Below, in pieces: positions 25,009 to 33,546 of a DNA stretch of 64,000 nt. Location of the stretch: contig NZ_SHKI01000005.1 of the NCBI RefSeq assembly GCF_004217175.1, positions 248,001-312,000 on the forward strand, read 5' to 3'. The position numbers and the translations under genes are program-made. This DNA comes from Leucobacter luti (GTDB lineage: Bacteria; Actinomycetota; Actinomycetes; Actinomycetales; Microbacteriaceae). Below the pieces are notes generated by a model. It had not been told where the DNA came from and made no database searches. It saw nothing but the letters and a program-made list of their open reading frames with translations. Position 1 is the stretch's first letter; the number at the start of each line of letters is the position of its first letter.

Positions 25009-26325
25009 TTAGCGGTACTCGGTGGGAATCGCCGGGTCGCCGCGGGTCAGGCTCATTGCGACGGGCGGGAGTTCCTTCACGCGGAGCTGGTGGCGGTCGC
25101 GTGCGGCGGCGATCCCTGACGCTCCGGTGTGCTCGGACTGGACCTCGCCGTCGATCACGAGCGGCACGAGCACCTCGCGGCCGGCGGTCTCTTCGCCCTC
25201 GGCCATGCCGCCGGGGCCGTCTCCGAGGAAGATGAGCTCGGCGTTCGCGACGCCCCGCGCGTTGTAGCGGCGGCGCACGCTCTTGCGGCCGCCGACGGAG
25301 GCCTTGTCGGCGGACTTCTTGGCGACGGACACCCAGTTCCCTGAGTCGTCTTCGTGCGCGACGAGCTTGTAGACCATCCCCATGGTGGGGGTGCCCGATC
25401 CGACGACCACGGAGGTGCCCACGCCGAAGCTGTCGACCGGCGACGCGGCGAGCGCGGCGACGGTGTACTCGTCGAGGTCGTTGGTGACGGTGATCCGGGT
25501 TTGCGTCGCACCGAGCTCGTCGAGGAGGGCGCGTACGCGGGCGACGACGATGGGCAGGTCGCCGGAATCGATGCGGACCGCGCCGAGTCCGGTCCCCGCG
25601 ACTTCGACGGCGGTGCGCACGCCCTGCTCGATGTCGTAGGTGTCGACGAGCAGCGTGGTGTCTGCGCCGAGCGCGGCGACCTGCGCCTCGAACGCCTCGC
25701 GTTCGCTGTCGTGGAGCAGCGTGAAGCTGTGCGCGGCGGTGCCCATCGTGGGGATCCCGTGGCTGCGGCCCGCTTCGAGGTTTGAGGTGGCGCTGAACCC
25801 GGCGATGTATGCGGCGCGTGCGGCGGCGACGGCGCTGTACTCGCCCGTGCGGCGGGAACCCATTTCTGCGAGGGGCTTACCGTTGGCGGCGTGGCTCATT
25901 CGCGATGCCGCGGTTGCGACGGCGGAATCTGCGTTGAGGATGCTGAGGGCGAGCGTTTCGAGGAGCACGCCCTCGGCGAAGCTCGCTTCGACGGTGATGA
26001 GCGGGGAGCCCGGGAAGAACACTTCGCCCTCGGGGTAGCCCCACACGTTGCCGCTGAAGCGGTAGTTCGCGAGCCAGTCGAGCGTGGTGTCGGTGACGAC
26101 GCGCCCCGCGCGTAAGAACTCAAGCTCGGCGTCTTCAAATCGGAACCGCTCGATCGCTTCGAGGAGGCGTCCGGTTCCCGCGACGACGCCGTAGCGGCGT
26201 GCGCCGGAGAGGCGGCGCGCGAAGAGCTCGAAGACGCTTTGGCGGTGCGCTGTGCCGGCGTGCAGCGCTGCATCCACCATCGTGAGTTCATAGTGGTCAG
26301 TGAGCAGGGCCGTTGAGACGTTCAC
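25009..26325 (-). CDS. pncB: Nicotinate phosphoribosyltransferase
   Basis: 438 residues, the normal size. It joins nicotinate to PRPP with ATP to make nicotinate mononucleotide for NAD salvage. Landmarks are LLTDHYELTMVDAAL at the start, the histidine region AAHSFTLLHDSEREAF, and the phosphate-binding sequences VDTYDIEQG, AVRIDSGDL, and GVGTSVVVG. I start at GTG 26325: it gives MNVSTALLTDHYEL, and TATGCT lies exactly 6 nt upstream. The frame stays open far upstream but only as antisense to dnaE2. It ends 5 nt from the shared 29-bp terminator. Confidence 0.92.
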   Translation of the reverse strand: MNVSTALLTDHYELTMVDAALHAGTAHRQSVFELFARRLSGARRYGVVAGTGRLLEAIERFRFEDAELEFLRAGRVVTDTTLDWLANYRFSGNVWGYPEGEVFFPGSPLITVEASFAEGVLLETLALSILNADSAVATAASRMSHAANGKPLAEMGSRRTGEYSAVAAARAAYIAGFSATSNLEAGRSHGIPTMGTAAHSFTLLHDSEREAFEAQVAALGADTTLLVDTYDIEQGVRTAVEVAGTGLGAVRIDSGDLPIVVARVRALLDELGATQTRITVTNDLDEYTVAALAASPVDSFGVGTSVVVGSGTPTMGMVYKLVAHEDDSGNWVSVAKKSADKASVGGRKSVRRRYNARGVANAELIFLGDGPGGMAEGEETAGREVLVPLVIDGEVQSEHTGASGIAAARDRHQLRVKELPPVAMSLTRGDPAIPTEYR

Positions 26326-26331
26326 GTCGCC

Positions 26332-26337
26332 AGCATA
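26332..26337 (-). promoter_or_regulatory. -10 hexamer TATGCT, leaderless type
   Basis: On the minus strand TATGCT, then GGCGAC (6 nt), then GTG at 26325. Confidence 0.5.
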
Positions 26338-26420
26338 GTGCGTGAGCTGGGGGTCGTGGCAGTGGTTTCGGCGATTCATGAGTGTGACGGATTCGTGTGG
26401 CATGATGATGCGGCGCGTGG

Positions 26421-29400
26421 CTAGTGGAAGTCTCGGGAGCCGACGCCCGCGGGGGCCGCGAGCGGTTCGAAGGTGTCGGCGATGACGTTGACGACGCCCT
26501 CGGGGGAGCGCTCGAGGAGCCCGGTGACGATGAGCGCCGGTGCGGAGCGCGCGACGAGGCGGTTGCGCTGCCACACCTGTGCGAAGGTGACGATGTTGAC
26601 GGTGCCGGCCTCGTCTTCGAGCGTGAGGAATGTGATGCCGCCGGCTGTGCTGGGGCGCTGACGATGGGTGACGAGCCCGGCGACGGTGATCACGGTTCCA
26701 GGGCGGGTGCTTTTGGTGCGGTCGGAGCGGATCACCCGGCGCGCGTCGAGCTGGTCGCGGAGGAGCGCAAGCGGGTGCTCTCCCGTGACGATCCCGGTGC
26801 TCCACAGGTCGAGCGCGGTCTGCTCGCTCCCCGTGAGCACGGGCAGGAGCGGGGGCTGGACGTGCACCGCGATGTTCGGGAGGAACCGCTCGCGGTTGTC
26901 TGAGGCCGGTGCCGCGGCCCACAGCGCCTCGCGGCGGTCGAGGCCGAGGCTGTCGCACGCGCCAGCGGTTGCGAGTGCCTCGAGTCGCGTGCGGTCGAGG
27001 TCGGCGCGCCTGGCGAGGTCGGCCATGCTGAGGAACGGGCCGGCTGCGCGTGCGGCGACGATGCGCTCGGCGGTCGCGGTCTCGATGCCGCGGACGTCGG
27101 ACAGGCCGAGCCGCACGGCGAAGCCGCTGTCGCGACGATGCGCGCCGCTCGTGTCGGGGGCGCCGGGATCGAACGGTGGTACCGGCTCGGTCGCCTCGTG
27201 CGGCGCGAGTGCGCGCACCGGCTCGTCGGCGGTGCACGTGCCCCCTGCCCGCTGCGTCCTGGCCCGCGGCTCGAGGGCGGCGCGGCCGCCCGGGTCCACG
27301 CTGTCCGAATCTGCGCCTCCCGCGCTGTCCGCGCCCGCGCTGCCCGCGCTGCCCGCGCTGCCCGCGCTGTCCGCGCCCGCGCTGTCCGCGCCCGCGCTGT
27401 CCGCAGCTGTGCCGCCCGCGCCCGCCGCGGTGAGCGCCTCGAGATCGGCGTGCGCGCCGGAGTGCTGCACGTCGACGGGCCTGATCTCGACCCCGTGCCT
27501 GCGCGCGTCCGCGACGAGGGTGCGCGGCGCGTAAAAGCCCATCGGCTGTGAACGGAGGAGCCCCGCGAGGAACGCCCCAGGGTAGTGCAGCTTGCACCAG
27601 GAGCTGATGTAGACGAGGAGCGCGAAGCTGATCGAGTGGCTCTCGGCGAAGCCGAAGCTCGCGAACGCCTCGATCTGCTCGTAGAGGTGTGTGGCGTCGT
27701 CGCCCGTGATCCCGTTGCGGGCCATCCCCGCGAAGAGCTTGTCGCGGAGCGTACCGATGCGCTCCTCGCCGCGCTTTGAGCCCATAGCGCGGCGGAGCAG
27801 GTCTGCGTCTTCGGCGGTGCAATCGCCCACGGCCATCGCCATGTGCATGAGCTGTTCCTGGAACAGGGGGACCCCGAGCGTGCGCTCGAGCACCGGCTCG
27901 AGCTTCGGGTGCGGGTAGGTCACGGGTTCGGCCCCGTTGCGCCGCCGCAGGTACGGGTGCACCGCGCCGCCCTGAATGGGGCCTGGGCGGATCAGCGCGA
28001 TCTCGATGACGAGGTCGTAGAAGCTTCGTGGGCGAAGCCGGGGAAGCGTGTTGAGCTGTGCCCGGCTCTCAAGCTGAAACACCCCGATTGCGTCGGCGCG
28101 GCAGAGCATGTCGTAGACGCCGGGCTCCTCCTTGGGGATGGTTTCGAGGGTCCACTGCTCTCCCGTGGCGGCGGCGATGATGTCGATGGTCTTCTGGAGG
28201 GCGCTGAGCATGCCGAGGCCCAGCATGTCGAACTTCACGAGCCCCATGGTTTCGCATGATTCTTTGTCCCACTGGAGGACGGTGCGGCGGTCCATGCGCG
28301 CGTGTTCGATCGGGCAGACCTCGCCGACGGGGCGTTCGGTGAGGACCATGCCGCCGGAGTGGATGCCGAGGTGCCGCGGGGCGCGCAGGAACTCCTGCGC
28401 GAGGCGCTGGACCGGGAGCGGGATCGGGCTGTCTGGGTCCTCGTCGATCTCGCGCCAGCGCTCCATTGCCTTGGTCCACGCCCGCTGCTGCCCCGCACCG
28501 TAGCCGAGCGCCTTTGCGGCGTCCCTGATTGCAGCCTTGGGGCGGTAGCTGATGATGTTTGCGACCTGTGCCGCGTTGCGGCGGCCGTAGGTGTCGTAGA
28601 CGTACTGGATCACCTCCTCGCGGCGCTCCGAGTCGAAATCGACGTCGATGTCGGGTTCTTCGTCGCGCATGCTCGACAGGAAGCGCTCGAACGGGAGGTT
28701 GTATCGGATCGAGTCGACGGCGGTGATCTGGAGGACGTAACAGACCGCGGAGTTCGCGGCCGAGCCGCGGCCCTGGCACAGAATTCCCCGTCTGCGAGCT
28801 TCCTGCACGAGGTCGTACACAATGAGGAAGTAGCCGGGAAAGTCCTTCTGCTCGATGACGTCGAGCTCGCGTTCGAGGCGGGTCCGCACCGCCTCGGTGA
28901 GTGTGCCGTAGCGGCGCTCGGCGCCCTCGCGCACGAGCTGCCGGAGCCAGGTCATCTGGGTGTGGCCGTGGGGGACGGGGAGTCGCGGGAGGCTCGGGCG
29001 TGCGGAGCGGAGTGGGAACGCGAGTTCCCGTGCGAGCGGAACTGTGCGGTGCACCGCGTCTGGGTAGCGAGCGAAGCGGCGCAGCTGCGCGGCCCCGGAG
29101 CGCAGGCGTGCGCCGCCGGAGGCGGGGAGGTGCGAGTCGAGCTCGTCGAGGCTGCGGCGGGCGCGCACGGCCGCCATCGCTTCGGCCAGGGGTGCCTGCG
29201 CGGTGGTGGCGTAGTGCACGTTTCCGGTGACGAGGGTGGGGAGGTGCCGTTCTCGGGCGAGGGCGGCGAGCTGGGCGTTGAGCGTGTCGTCGCCGGGGTG
29301 GCCGTGGCTGGTGAGCTCCACGTAGACGTTGTCGACCCCGAAGAGAGCGGTGAGGCGATCGAGCTCTGCCCCGGCGAGTGCCTCGCTCTCGGCTCGCGTG

Positions 29401-30077
29401 GACCCCGCGGCCAGCGCGCGCCGCACGGCGCCCTTGCGGCATCCGGTGAGAACGGCCCAGTCATCCTTACCGTGCGCGGCGAGCGCCTCGAGATCATAGC
29501 TGGGGCGTCCCTTCACCCCGCCGGTGAGCTGGCCCTCGGTGATCGCGCCGGCGAGGCGGTGATACCCCTGCGCACCGCGCGCGAGGACGAGGAGATGCGT
29601 TCCCATCGGGTCGGTGGCCCCCAGCTGCGGGGCATCGAGACCCAGTGAGAGCTCGGCGCCGTAGACCGTGAGCAGCGGCGTGTGCTCCGCCGCGGCAGCG
29701 GCACGCTCCGCTGCCTCGGCCTCCGCGGCGAATACCGCCGCACCGTAGAGCCCGTCATGGTCGGTGATGGCGAGGCCGGAGAGGCGCAGCCGCGCTGCCT
29801 CGGCAACGAGCGCTTCGGGAGCAGAAGCGCCGTCGAGGAAACTGAAGTGGGAGTGCGCGTGGAGCTCGGCGTACTCAACGTGCTCGGCGTCGTGCGAGTC
29901 GGGGCTGGGAGTGAAGTGTGCGGCGCGGGGGGCTGGCGTGAACTGAACGGGTGCGGTGCCGGCGCTCTCTTCCGCGCTGGGTGCGCCGGCCGTGGTGTCT
30001 GGTGCAGGTCTCTGCGCGCGCCCGGAGAGACGACGTTCAAAATCGGTCCACGTGAGTGGTGGATTGTTCCATCCCAC
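26421..30077 (-). CDS. dnaE2: Error-prone DNA polymerase III alpha subunit (DnaE2/ImuC)
   Basis: 1218 residues. The start MGWNNPPLTWTDFERRLSG is diagnostic for DnaE2. A PHP domain (about 65-290) has HAHSHFSFLDGAS and ITDHDGLYG; the polymerase core has EPDIDVDFDSERREE with the catalytic aspartates; HhH and OB segments follow. It performs translesion synthesis with ImuA and ImuB after DNA damage. Start GTG 30077 has GGGAGA 7 nt upstream. A Ser/Ala/Gly/Asp-rich insertion at about residues 885-925 (DNA about 27300-27420, repeated GCGCTGTCCGCG-type units) interrupts the C-terminal half and is probably a disordered loop. It is the last gene of the cassette, 75 nt after imuB. Confidence 0.93.
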   Translation of the reverse strand: MGWNNPPLTWTDFERRLSGRAQRPAPDTTAGAPSAEESAGTAPVQFTPAPRAAHFTPSPDSHDAEHVEYAELHAHSHFSFLDGASAPEALVAEAARLRLSGLAITDHDGLYGAAVFAAEAEAAERAAAAAEHTPLLTVYGAELSLGLDAPQLGATDPMGTHLLVLARGAQGYHRLAGAITEGQLTGGVKGRPSYDLEALAAHGKDDWAVLTGCRKGAVRRALAAGSTRAESEALAGAELDRLTALFGVDNVYVELTSHGHPGDDTLNAQLAALARERHLPTLVTGNVHYATTAQAPLAEAMAAVRARRSLDELDSHLPASGGARLRSGAAQLRRFARYPDAVHRTVPLARELAFPLRSARPSLPRLPVPHGHTQMTWLRQLVREGAERRYGTLTEAVRTRLERELDVIEQKDFPGYFLIVYDLVQEARRRGILCQGRGSAANSAVCYVLQITAVDSIRYNLPFERFLSSMRDEEPDIDVDFDSERREEVIQYVYDTYGRRNAAQVANIISYRPKAAIRDAAKALGYGAGQQRAWTKAMERWREIDEDPDSPIPLPVQRLAQEFLRAPRHLGIHSGGMVLTERPVGEVCPIEHARMDRRTVLQWDKESCETMGLVKFDMLGLGMLSALQKTIDIIAAATGEQWTLETIPKEEPGVYDMLCRADAIGVFQLESRAQLNTLPRLRPRSFYDLVIEIALIRPGPIQGGAVHPYLRRRNGAEPVTYPHPKLEPVLERTLGVPLFQEQLMHMAMAVGDCTAEDADLLRRAMGSKRGEERIGTLRDKLFAGMARNGITGDDATHLYEQIEAFASFGFAESHSISFALLVYISSWCKLHYPGAFLAGLLRSQPMGFYAPRTLVADARRHGVEIRPVDVQHSGAHADLEALTAAGAGGTAADSAGADSAGADSAGSAGSAGSAGADSAGGADSDSVDPGGRAALEPRARTQRAGGTCTADEPVRALAPHEATEPVPPFDPGAPDTSGAHRRDSGFAVRLGLSDVRGIETATAERIVAARAAGPFLSMADLARRADLDRTRLEALATAGACDSLGLDRREALWAAAPASDNRERFLPNIAVHVQPPLLPVLTGSEQTALDLWSTGIVTGEHPLALLRDQLDARRVIRSDRTKSTRPGTVITVAGLVTHRQRPSTAGGITFLTLEDEAGTVNIVTFAQVWQRNRLVARSAPALIVTGLLERSPEGVVNVIADTFEPLAAPAGVGSRDFH

Positions 30078-30152
30078 GGTCGTTCTCCCTTCACGTGTCG
30101 TGTGTCGTGTGCCATCGTTCGCGCTGCGCGCCGCTGGGCGCGCGGTCGTGGG

Positions 30153-31748
30153 TCAGTCGTAGCGGCCCTCGGCGAACCACTCGCCGCGTTCGTAATACAG
30201 CAGCCAGGCGTCCCCGTCGGCGAGTCGCAGCTGGAGGCGGAATCGCTCGGGAGCGCCCTGCCACCAGCGTTCGCGAACTGGCCAGGGGGCTGACCAGCCT
30301 TCGACTCGATCCGAGAACTCAGTGTGCGAGACGCGAAGCCGGGCGGGGAGCGCGGTGAGGAGGTCTTCTGCATCGACGCTGACCGCGACGCCCTCGACGT
30401 CGAGGAGCGCGGCTGACAAGGGCGTAGCGAATACTCGGCTCGGGACGGGGCCGGTGAGGGCGCCGGGCCAGGGCGCGCTCGCCGACCCGCGGGTGTCCGC
30501 GGGGCGGGTGCGGGAGGTGCCCCAGGGGATCATGGTTTGGCGGGATGCGAGGAGCCGCCCACCAGAGAGCTGCGCGGTGCCGACGGCGGCGTGCCCGAGG
30601 CGGTTCTGGGCGCGACTGAGGTGGTGGTGCACTCGCTCATCTGGCTCGGTGTTCCAGAGGCCCGGTTCGTGCGCTGCGGCCCGATCGGTGTGCGTCGGTG
30701 TGATTCTGACGCGGGTGATGCCCGCCCCGCCACGCTCAGCGTCGTGTGAGATGGACGCGGCTTGCCACCGCACGCGGCCGACGGTATCGCTCGCGGTGAA
30801 ACGATGCGGGTGCGCCCACTCCCGTTCGTGGCGGACAGAGATGTCGTCGGTGAGTTCGATGCGGAGCGCCGTGCACACGAGGCGCTCCTCGGCTAGGCCC
30901 GAGATGAACCGGTCTGCGAGCGTCGCGCAGGCGAACGCGAGCTGTTCGGCGGTGTCGATGGGGGGTTCGAAGCTGAGATCCACGGAAAACTCACGCACCG
31001 GCGCGCGGGGCCGCACCTCGGCGCCGTGGACGGGGCCCGTTGCGGTAGCTCGGCGGTGCGCTGCGACTCCGGCGGCCCCAAACCGTTGCCGTACCGCATC
31101 CTCGGGGAGCGCTGCCAGCGCCCCGAGTGTGCGAATGCCAAGCCCGCTCAAGACCTCTGCGAAGTCTCCCGGCGCTGCGTGATCGACGGGGAGCGGGCTG
31201 AGAAACGCCGCGGATGCGCCAGCGGGGACGATGCGTATCCCGGCGCATGGGACGGCGAGGCCCGGCGCGGTCGCGGCGGCACGAGCCGCTTGCTCCGCGG
31301 CGAAGATGCCGTCGGCGATTCCGATTCGCACCCCCGTGAGGTCGAGCTCGGTCGCGAGTGCGAGGAGCGCGGCGGCGGCGGGCTCCTCCCCGCCGTAGTA
31401 GCGGGCGGGCCCGCGCGCGCGCATGGCGCACAGGCCCGGGCGCCGAGACTCGATGCCAGGAATCAGACGCTCGATAGCAGCGAGCACCGGAGCAAATCTG
31501 CGCTCGTCAATCTCCGGGTCGTGGGGACGAACCGCGAGGTCCGGGCAGCGCATTTGGGCCTCGCGTTCGCGGAGCCCGACGCGCACGCCCGCCTCGCGAG
31601 CTGCCGCGGAGCAGGCCACGACACGCCGATTCGCGACGAGCGCGATGGGTGGCGGGAGGGGGTCTGTGTCGTCGTCTTGGTCGTGGACGTACGCGTGAAC
31701 GGGCCAGTCTGGGACCCAGAACACGAGCGCCCGCTCGCCGGAGCTCAT
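30153..31748 (-). CDS. imuB: ImuB, Y-family polymerase-like mutagenesis factor
   Basis: 531 residues. It has the Y-family fold (palm and fingers about 1-240, little finger to about 370) but the catalytic Asp motif normally near the start is replaced by LVFWVPDWPV, so it is not expected to polymerise. In mycobacteria ImuB is the hub binding DnaE2, ImuA and the beta clamp. The C-terminal tail includes SRVFATPLSAALLDVEGVAV and a conserved WYYERGEWF-like ending (LLYYERGEWFAEGRYD). It overlaps imuA by 4 nt (ATGA). Family and role are well supported by synteny with imuA and dnaE2. Confidence 0.9.
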   Translation of the reverse strand: MSSGERALVFWVPDWPVHAYVHDQDDDTDPLPPPIALVANRRVVACSAAAREAGVRVGLREREAQMRCPDLAVRPHDPEIDERRFAPVLAAIERLIPGIESRRPGLCAMRARGPARYYGGEEPAAAALLALATELDLTGVRIGIADGIFAAEQAARAAATAPGLAVPCAGIRIVPAGASAAFLSPLPVDHAAPGDFAEVLSGLGIRTLGALAALPEDAVRQRFGAAGVAAHRRATATGPVHGAEVRPRAPVREFSVDLSFEPPIDTAEQLAFACATLADRFISGLAEERLVCTALRIELTDDISVRHEREWAHPHRFTASDTVGRVRWQAASISHDAERGGAGITRVRITPTHTDRAAAHEPGLWNTEPDERVHHHLSRAQNRLGHAAVGTAQLSGGRLLASRQTMIPWGTSRTRPADTRGSASAPWPGALTGPVPSRVFATPLSAALLDVEGVAVSVDAEDLLTALPARLRVSHTEFSDRVEGWSAPWPVRERWWQGAPERFRLQLRLADGDAWLLYYERGEWFAEGRYD

Positions 31749-32512
31749 GAGAGTTCCCCCGCCCCGTGCGGCTCTGGCGAAGATGCCCTGTGCGACCCGG
31801 GCAGCGTCGCCACGAGTGCCACGGGTGGCGTCGGAGCGAGCGGTGGTGTCGCAGTGAGCGGTGGTGTCGCAGCGAGAGGCGGAGCCGCTCCCGTGGGTGT
31901 CGCCGCGAGCGCGCCCGCGGTGAAGCGCACGAGGTGCTGCTGCTGGCCGCGACGGTCTTCGGACTGCACCGAGAGCTCTCGGTCGCCCAGGATCCCCTCG
32001 CCCTGCCCGAGGCCAGACCAGCGAGACCCGGTGACGCGGAGCGAGCTTTCTGGGTGGGGCCAGCTGCTTGTGGTGATGAGCGCTGAGCCGTGCTCGCGCA
32101 GCCGCGCGGAAATGCGCTCGGTGTCGCCGTGGCGGGGGCGCTCTGCGGCGTGGACGAGGACAACCGTGAGGACCTCACTGAGTGCCCCGGCGAGACCGAA
32201 GGTGTCTGCCCCGGGGTGTGGGATCAGTATGCAGCGGTCGAGTGCAATGCCGAGCGCTGCCGCGGCCTCCGCACCAAATGTGGGGATGCCGATAATGCCG
32301 CACCAGGAGCCCGCGGCGGATGCCGCCGTGAGCAGCGCGAGCGCGAGGCTGAGTGAGCCGTGGACCGAATAGCTGGAGCCCATGCGGAGTGCGCCGCCGG
32401 GCAAGAGCGGACGTAGTGGAGCGGCGGTGGGGAGCGCGCGATCATCGAGCCGCAGTGGCTGCATTTGAGTGATGCGCTGCTGCAGCGAGCGGACTGTCGC
32501 TGAGGGGTTCAT
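31745..32512 (-). CDS. imuA: ImuA, RecA-like mutagenesis factor
   Basis: 255 residues. The sequence resembles the RecA core without a proper Walker A: the equivalent region is GSSYSVHGSLSLALALLTAAS, so ATP binding is probably lost, as in actinobacterial ImuA' proteins. The middle contains GIIGIPTFGAEAAAALGI and ILIPHPGADT. The C-terminal 55 residues are Pro/Thr/Ala-rich. It is the first gene of the SOS cassette and starts 11 nt after a LexA box. The start ATG 32512 gives MNPSATVRSLQQRI. Confidence 0.85.
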   Translation of the reverse strand: MNPSATVRSLQQRITQMQPLRLDDRALPTAAPLRPLLPGGALRMGSSYSVHGSLSLALALLTAASAAGSWCGIIGIPTFGAEAAAALGIALDRCILIPHPGADTFGLAGALSEVLTVVLVHAAERPRHGDTERISARLREHGSALITTSSWPHPESSLRVTGSRWSGLGQGEGILGDRELSVQSEDRRGQQQHLVRFTAGALAATPTGAAPPLAATPPLTATPPLAPTPPVALVATLPGSHRASSPEPHGAGELS

Positions 32513-32522
32513 GCAGCAATAT

Positions 32523-32538
32523 TCGAATATATGTTCGA
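32523..32538 (-). promoter_or_regulatory. LexA (SOS) box before imuA
   Basis: TCGAATATATGTTCGA matches the actinobacterial/Gram-positive SOS consensus CGAACN4GTTCG with a single change (T for C in the left arm). It is the only such site I found and lies 11 nt from the imuA start, overlapping the expected promoter. Confidence 0.85.
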
Positions 32539-32654
32539 ATAAGTCAATCTCGATTTTGCTCCGTGTGTTGCGCGCCCGAACCCGTGTCTGGTGCCCCGCG
32601 GTGAGCGGGAGCGCCGCTCGGCGTCGCGACTCGATCGTGAGGGCTCGGACGGCG

Positions 32655-32660
32655 TAGGAT
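32655..32660 (+). promoter_or_regulatory. -10 hexamer TAGGAT
   Basis: TAGGAT followed by 7 nt (GGGGCAG) and ATG at 32668, again compatible with a leaderless or nearly leaderless mRNA. Confidence 0.45.
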
Positions 32661-32667
32661 GGGGCAG

Positions 32668-32991
32668 ATGAACGAGGACGAGCTGGACGACTATGAGCGC
32701 GAGGCCGAGCTGTCGCTGTTTCGCGAGTACCGAGATATCGCGAGCCAGTTCCGCTATGTCGTGGAGACCGAACGCCGGTTCTACCTCGCTAACGAGGTGA
32801 ATCTGCAGCGCCAAGACGCTGGGAGTGATTTCTACTTCGAGCTGTCGATGACCGATGTGTGGGTGTGGGACGTCTACCGCGCCGATCGGTTTGTGAAATC
32901 GGTGCGCGTGCTCACCTTCAAGGACGTGAATATTGAGGAGCTCTCTGCCCGCGAGTTCTCCCTGCCGCAGGAGTTGGCGCTCGACGAGTAA
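32668..32991 (+). CDS. DUF2469 family protein
   Basis: 107 residues, acidic, a highly conserved actinobacterial family of unknown role found next to the UPF0102/YifB/DprA block. The conserved core is visible: YEREAELSLFREYRDI, VVETERRFYLANEVNL, MTDVWVWDVYR, SVRVLTFKDVNIEEL. No membrane or signal segment. I chose ATG 32668 (MNEDELDDYE), the family-like start, rather than ATG 32659, which overlaps the -10 hexamer. It begins a plus-strand series running to the XerC-like gene. Confidence 0.88.
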   Translation: MNEDELDDYEREAELSLFREYRDIASQFRYVVETERRFYLANEVNLQRQDAGSDFYFELSMTDVWVWDVYRADRFVKSVRVLTFKDVNIEELSAREFSLPQELALDE

Positions 32992-33047
32992 CGGGTGAGC
33001 TGCGGCGCGAGTACCATTCACAGCGCCTCCGCCGCGGCGTTCGCGAC

Positions 33048-33061
33048 CGAGTTATCCACAG
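33048..33061 (+). promoter_or_regulatory. DnaA-box-like element CGAGTTATCCACAG (copy 1)
   Basis: Contains the perfect 9-mer TTATCCACA (33052-33060). A second copy with the same 14 bases is at 56225-56238. Both are intergenic, upstream of plus-strand DNA-metabolism genes. Confidence 0.55.
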
Positions 33062-33123
33062 AGATCACACTCGCTCGTTTTTCGTGACCCTTCGCGCCGA
33101 AGATATCGGCAGGAGGTGTTCAC

Positions 33124-33546
33124 ATGAACCGCGCACCAGAATCACCCACCCCTCGGCGGGGAGCCACGGCGCACCAAGCGCACGAACACGAGCACGAGAA
33201 CCGAACGCTCGGGGCCCGAGGCGAGGCGATCGCTGCCGATTACCTCGCCAAGCGCGGCTGCCGTGTGCTCGCGCGCAATTGGCACAGCGCTTACGGCGAA
33301 CTCGATCTCGTTGTGTGCGACGGCGACACACTCGTCGCGGTCGAGGTGAAGACCCGTGCCGGCGCGGGGTACGGCGATCCACTCACCGCGATCACCGCGC
33401 GCAAGGTCGCACGCCTCCGTCGGCTCCTCTTTGAGTGGTCGCGCACGAACCGGGCGCGCGGGGCTCGGCTCCGGATCGACGCGATCGGCATCACGATCCG
33501 CCCCGGGCAAGAGCCCCTCCTCGATCATCTGCGGGGCGTCTCGTGA
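33124..33546 (+). CDS. UPF0102 (YraN-like) putative endonuclease
   Basis: 140 residues. The PD-(D/E)XK-like core is clear: LGARGEAIAADYLAKRG, then YGELDLVVCDGDTLVAVEVKTR, where Glu/Asp and EVK form the nuclease-type site. Upstream AGGAGGTG is an excellent ribosome binding site. It overlaps yifB by 4 nt (GTGA). The family is conserved next to yifB and dprA and is presumed to work in DNA processing, though no activity is firmly established. Confidence 0.87.
   Translation: MNRAPESPTPRRGATAHQAHEHEHENRTLGARGEAIAADYLAKRGCRVLARNWHSAYGELDLVVCDGDTLVAVEVKTRAGAGYGDPLTAITARKVARLRRLLFEWSRTNRARGARLRIDAIGITIRPGQEPLLDHLRGVS

Noticed and set aside
26326-27822. Long open frame upstream of and in frame with pncB on the minus strand
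   Set aside because: Arg/Gly-rich shadow of the dnaE2 gene in another frame on the same strand; the conserved pncB protein starts at 26325.
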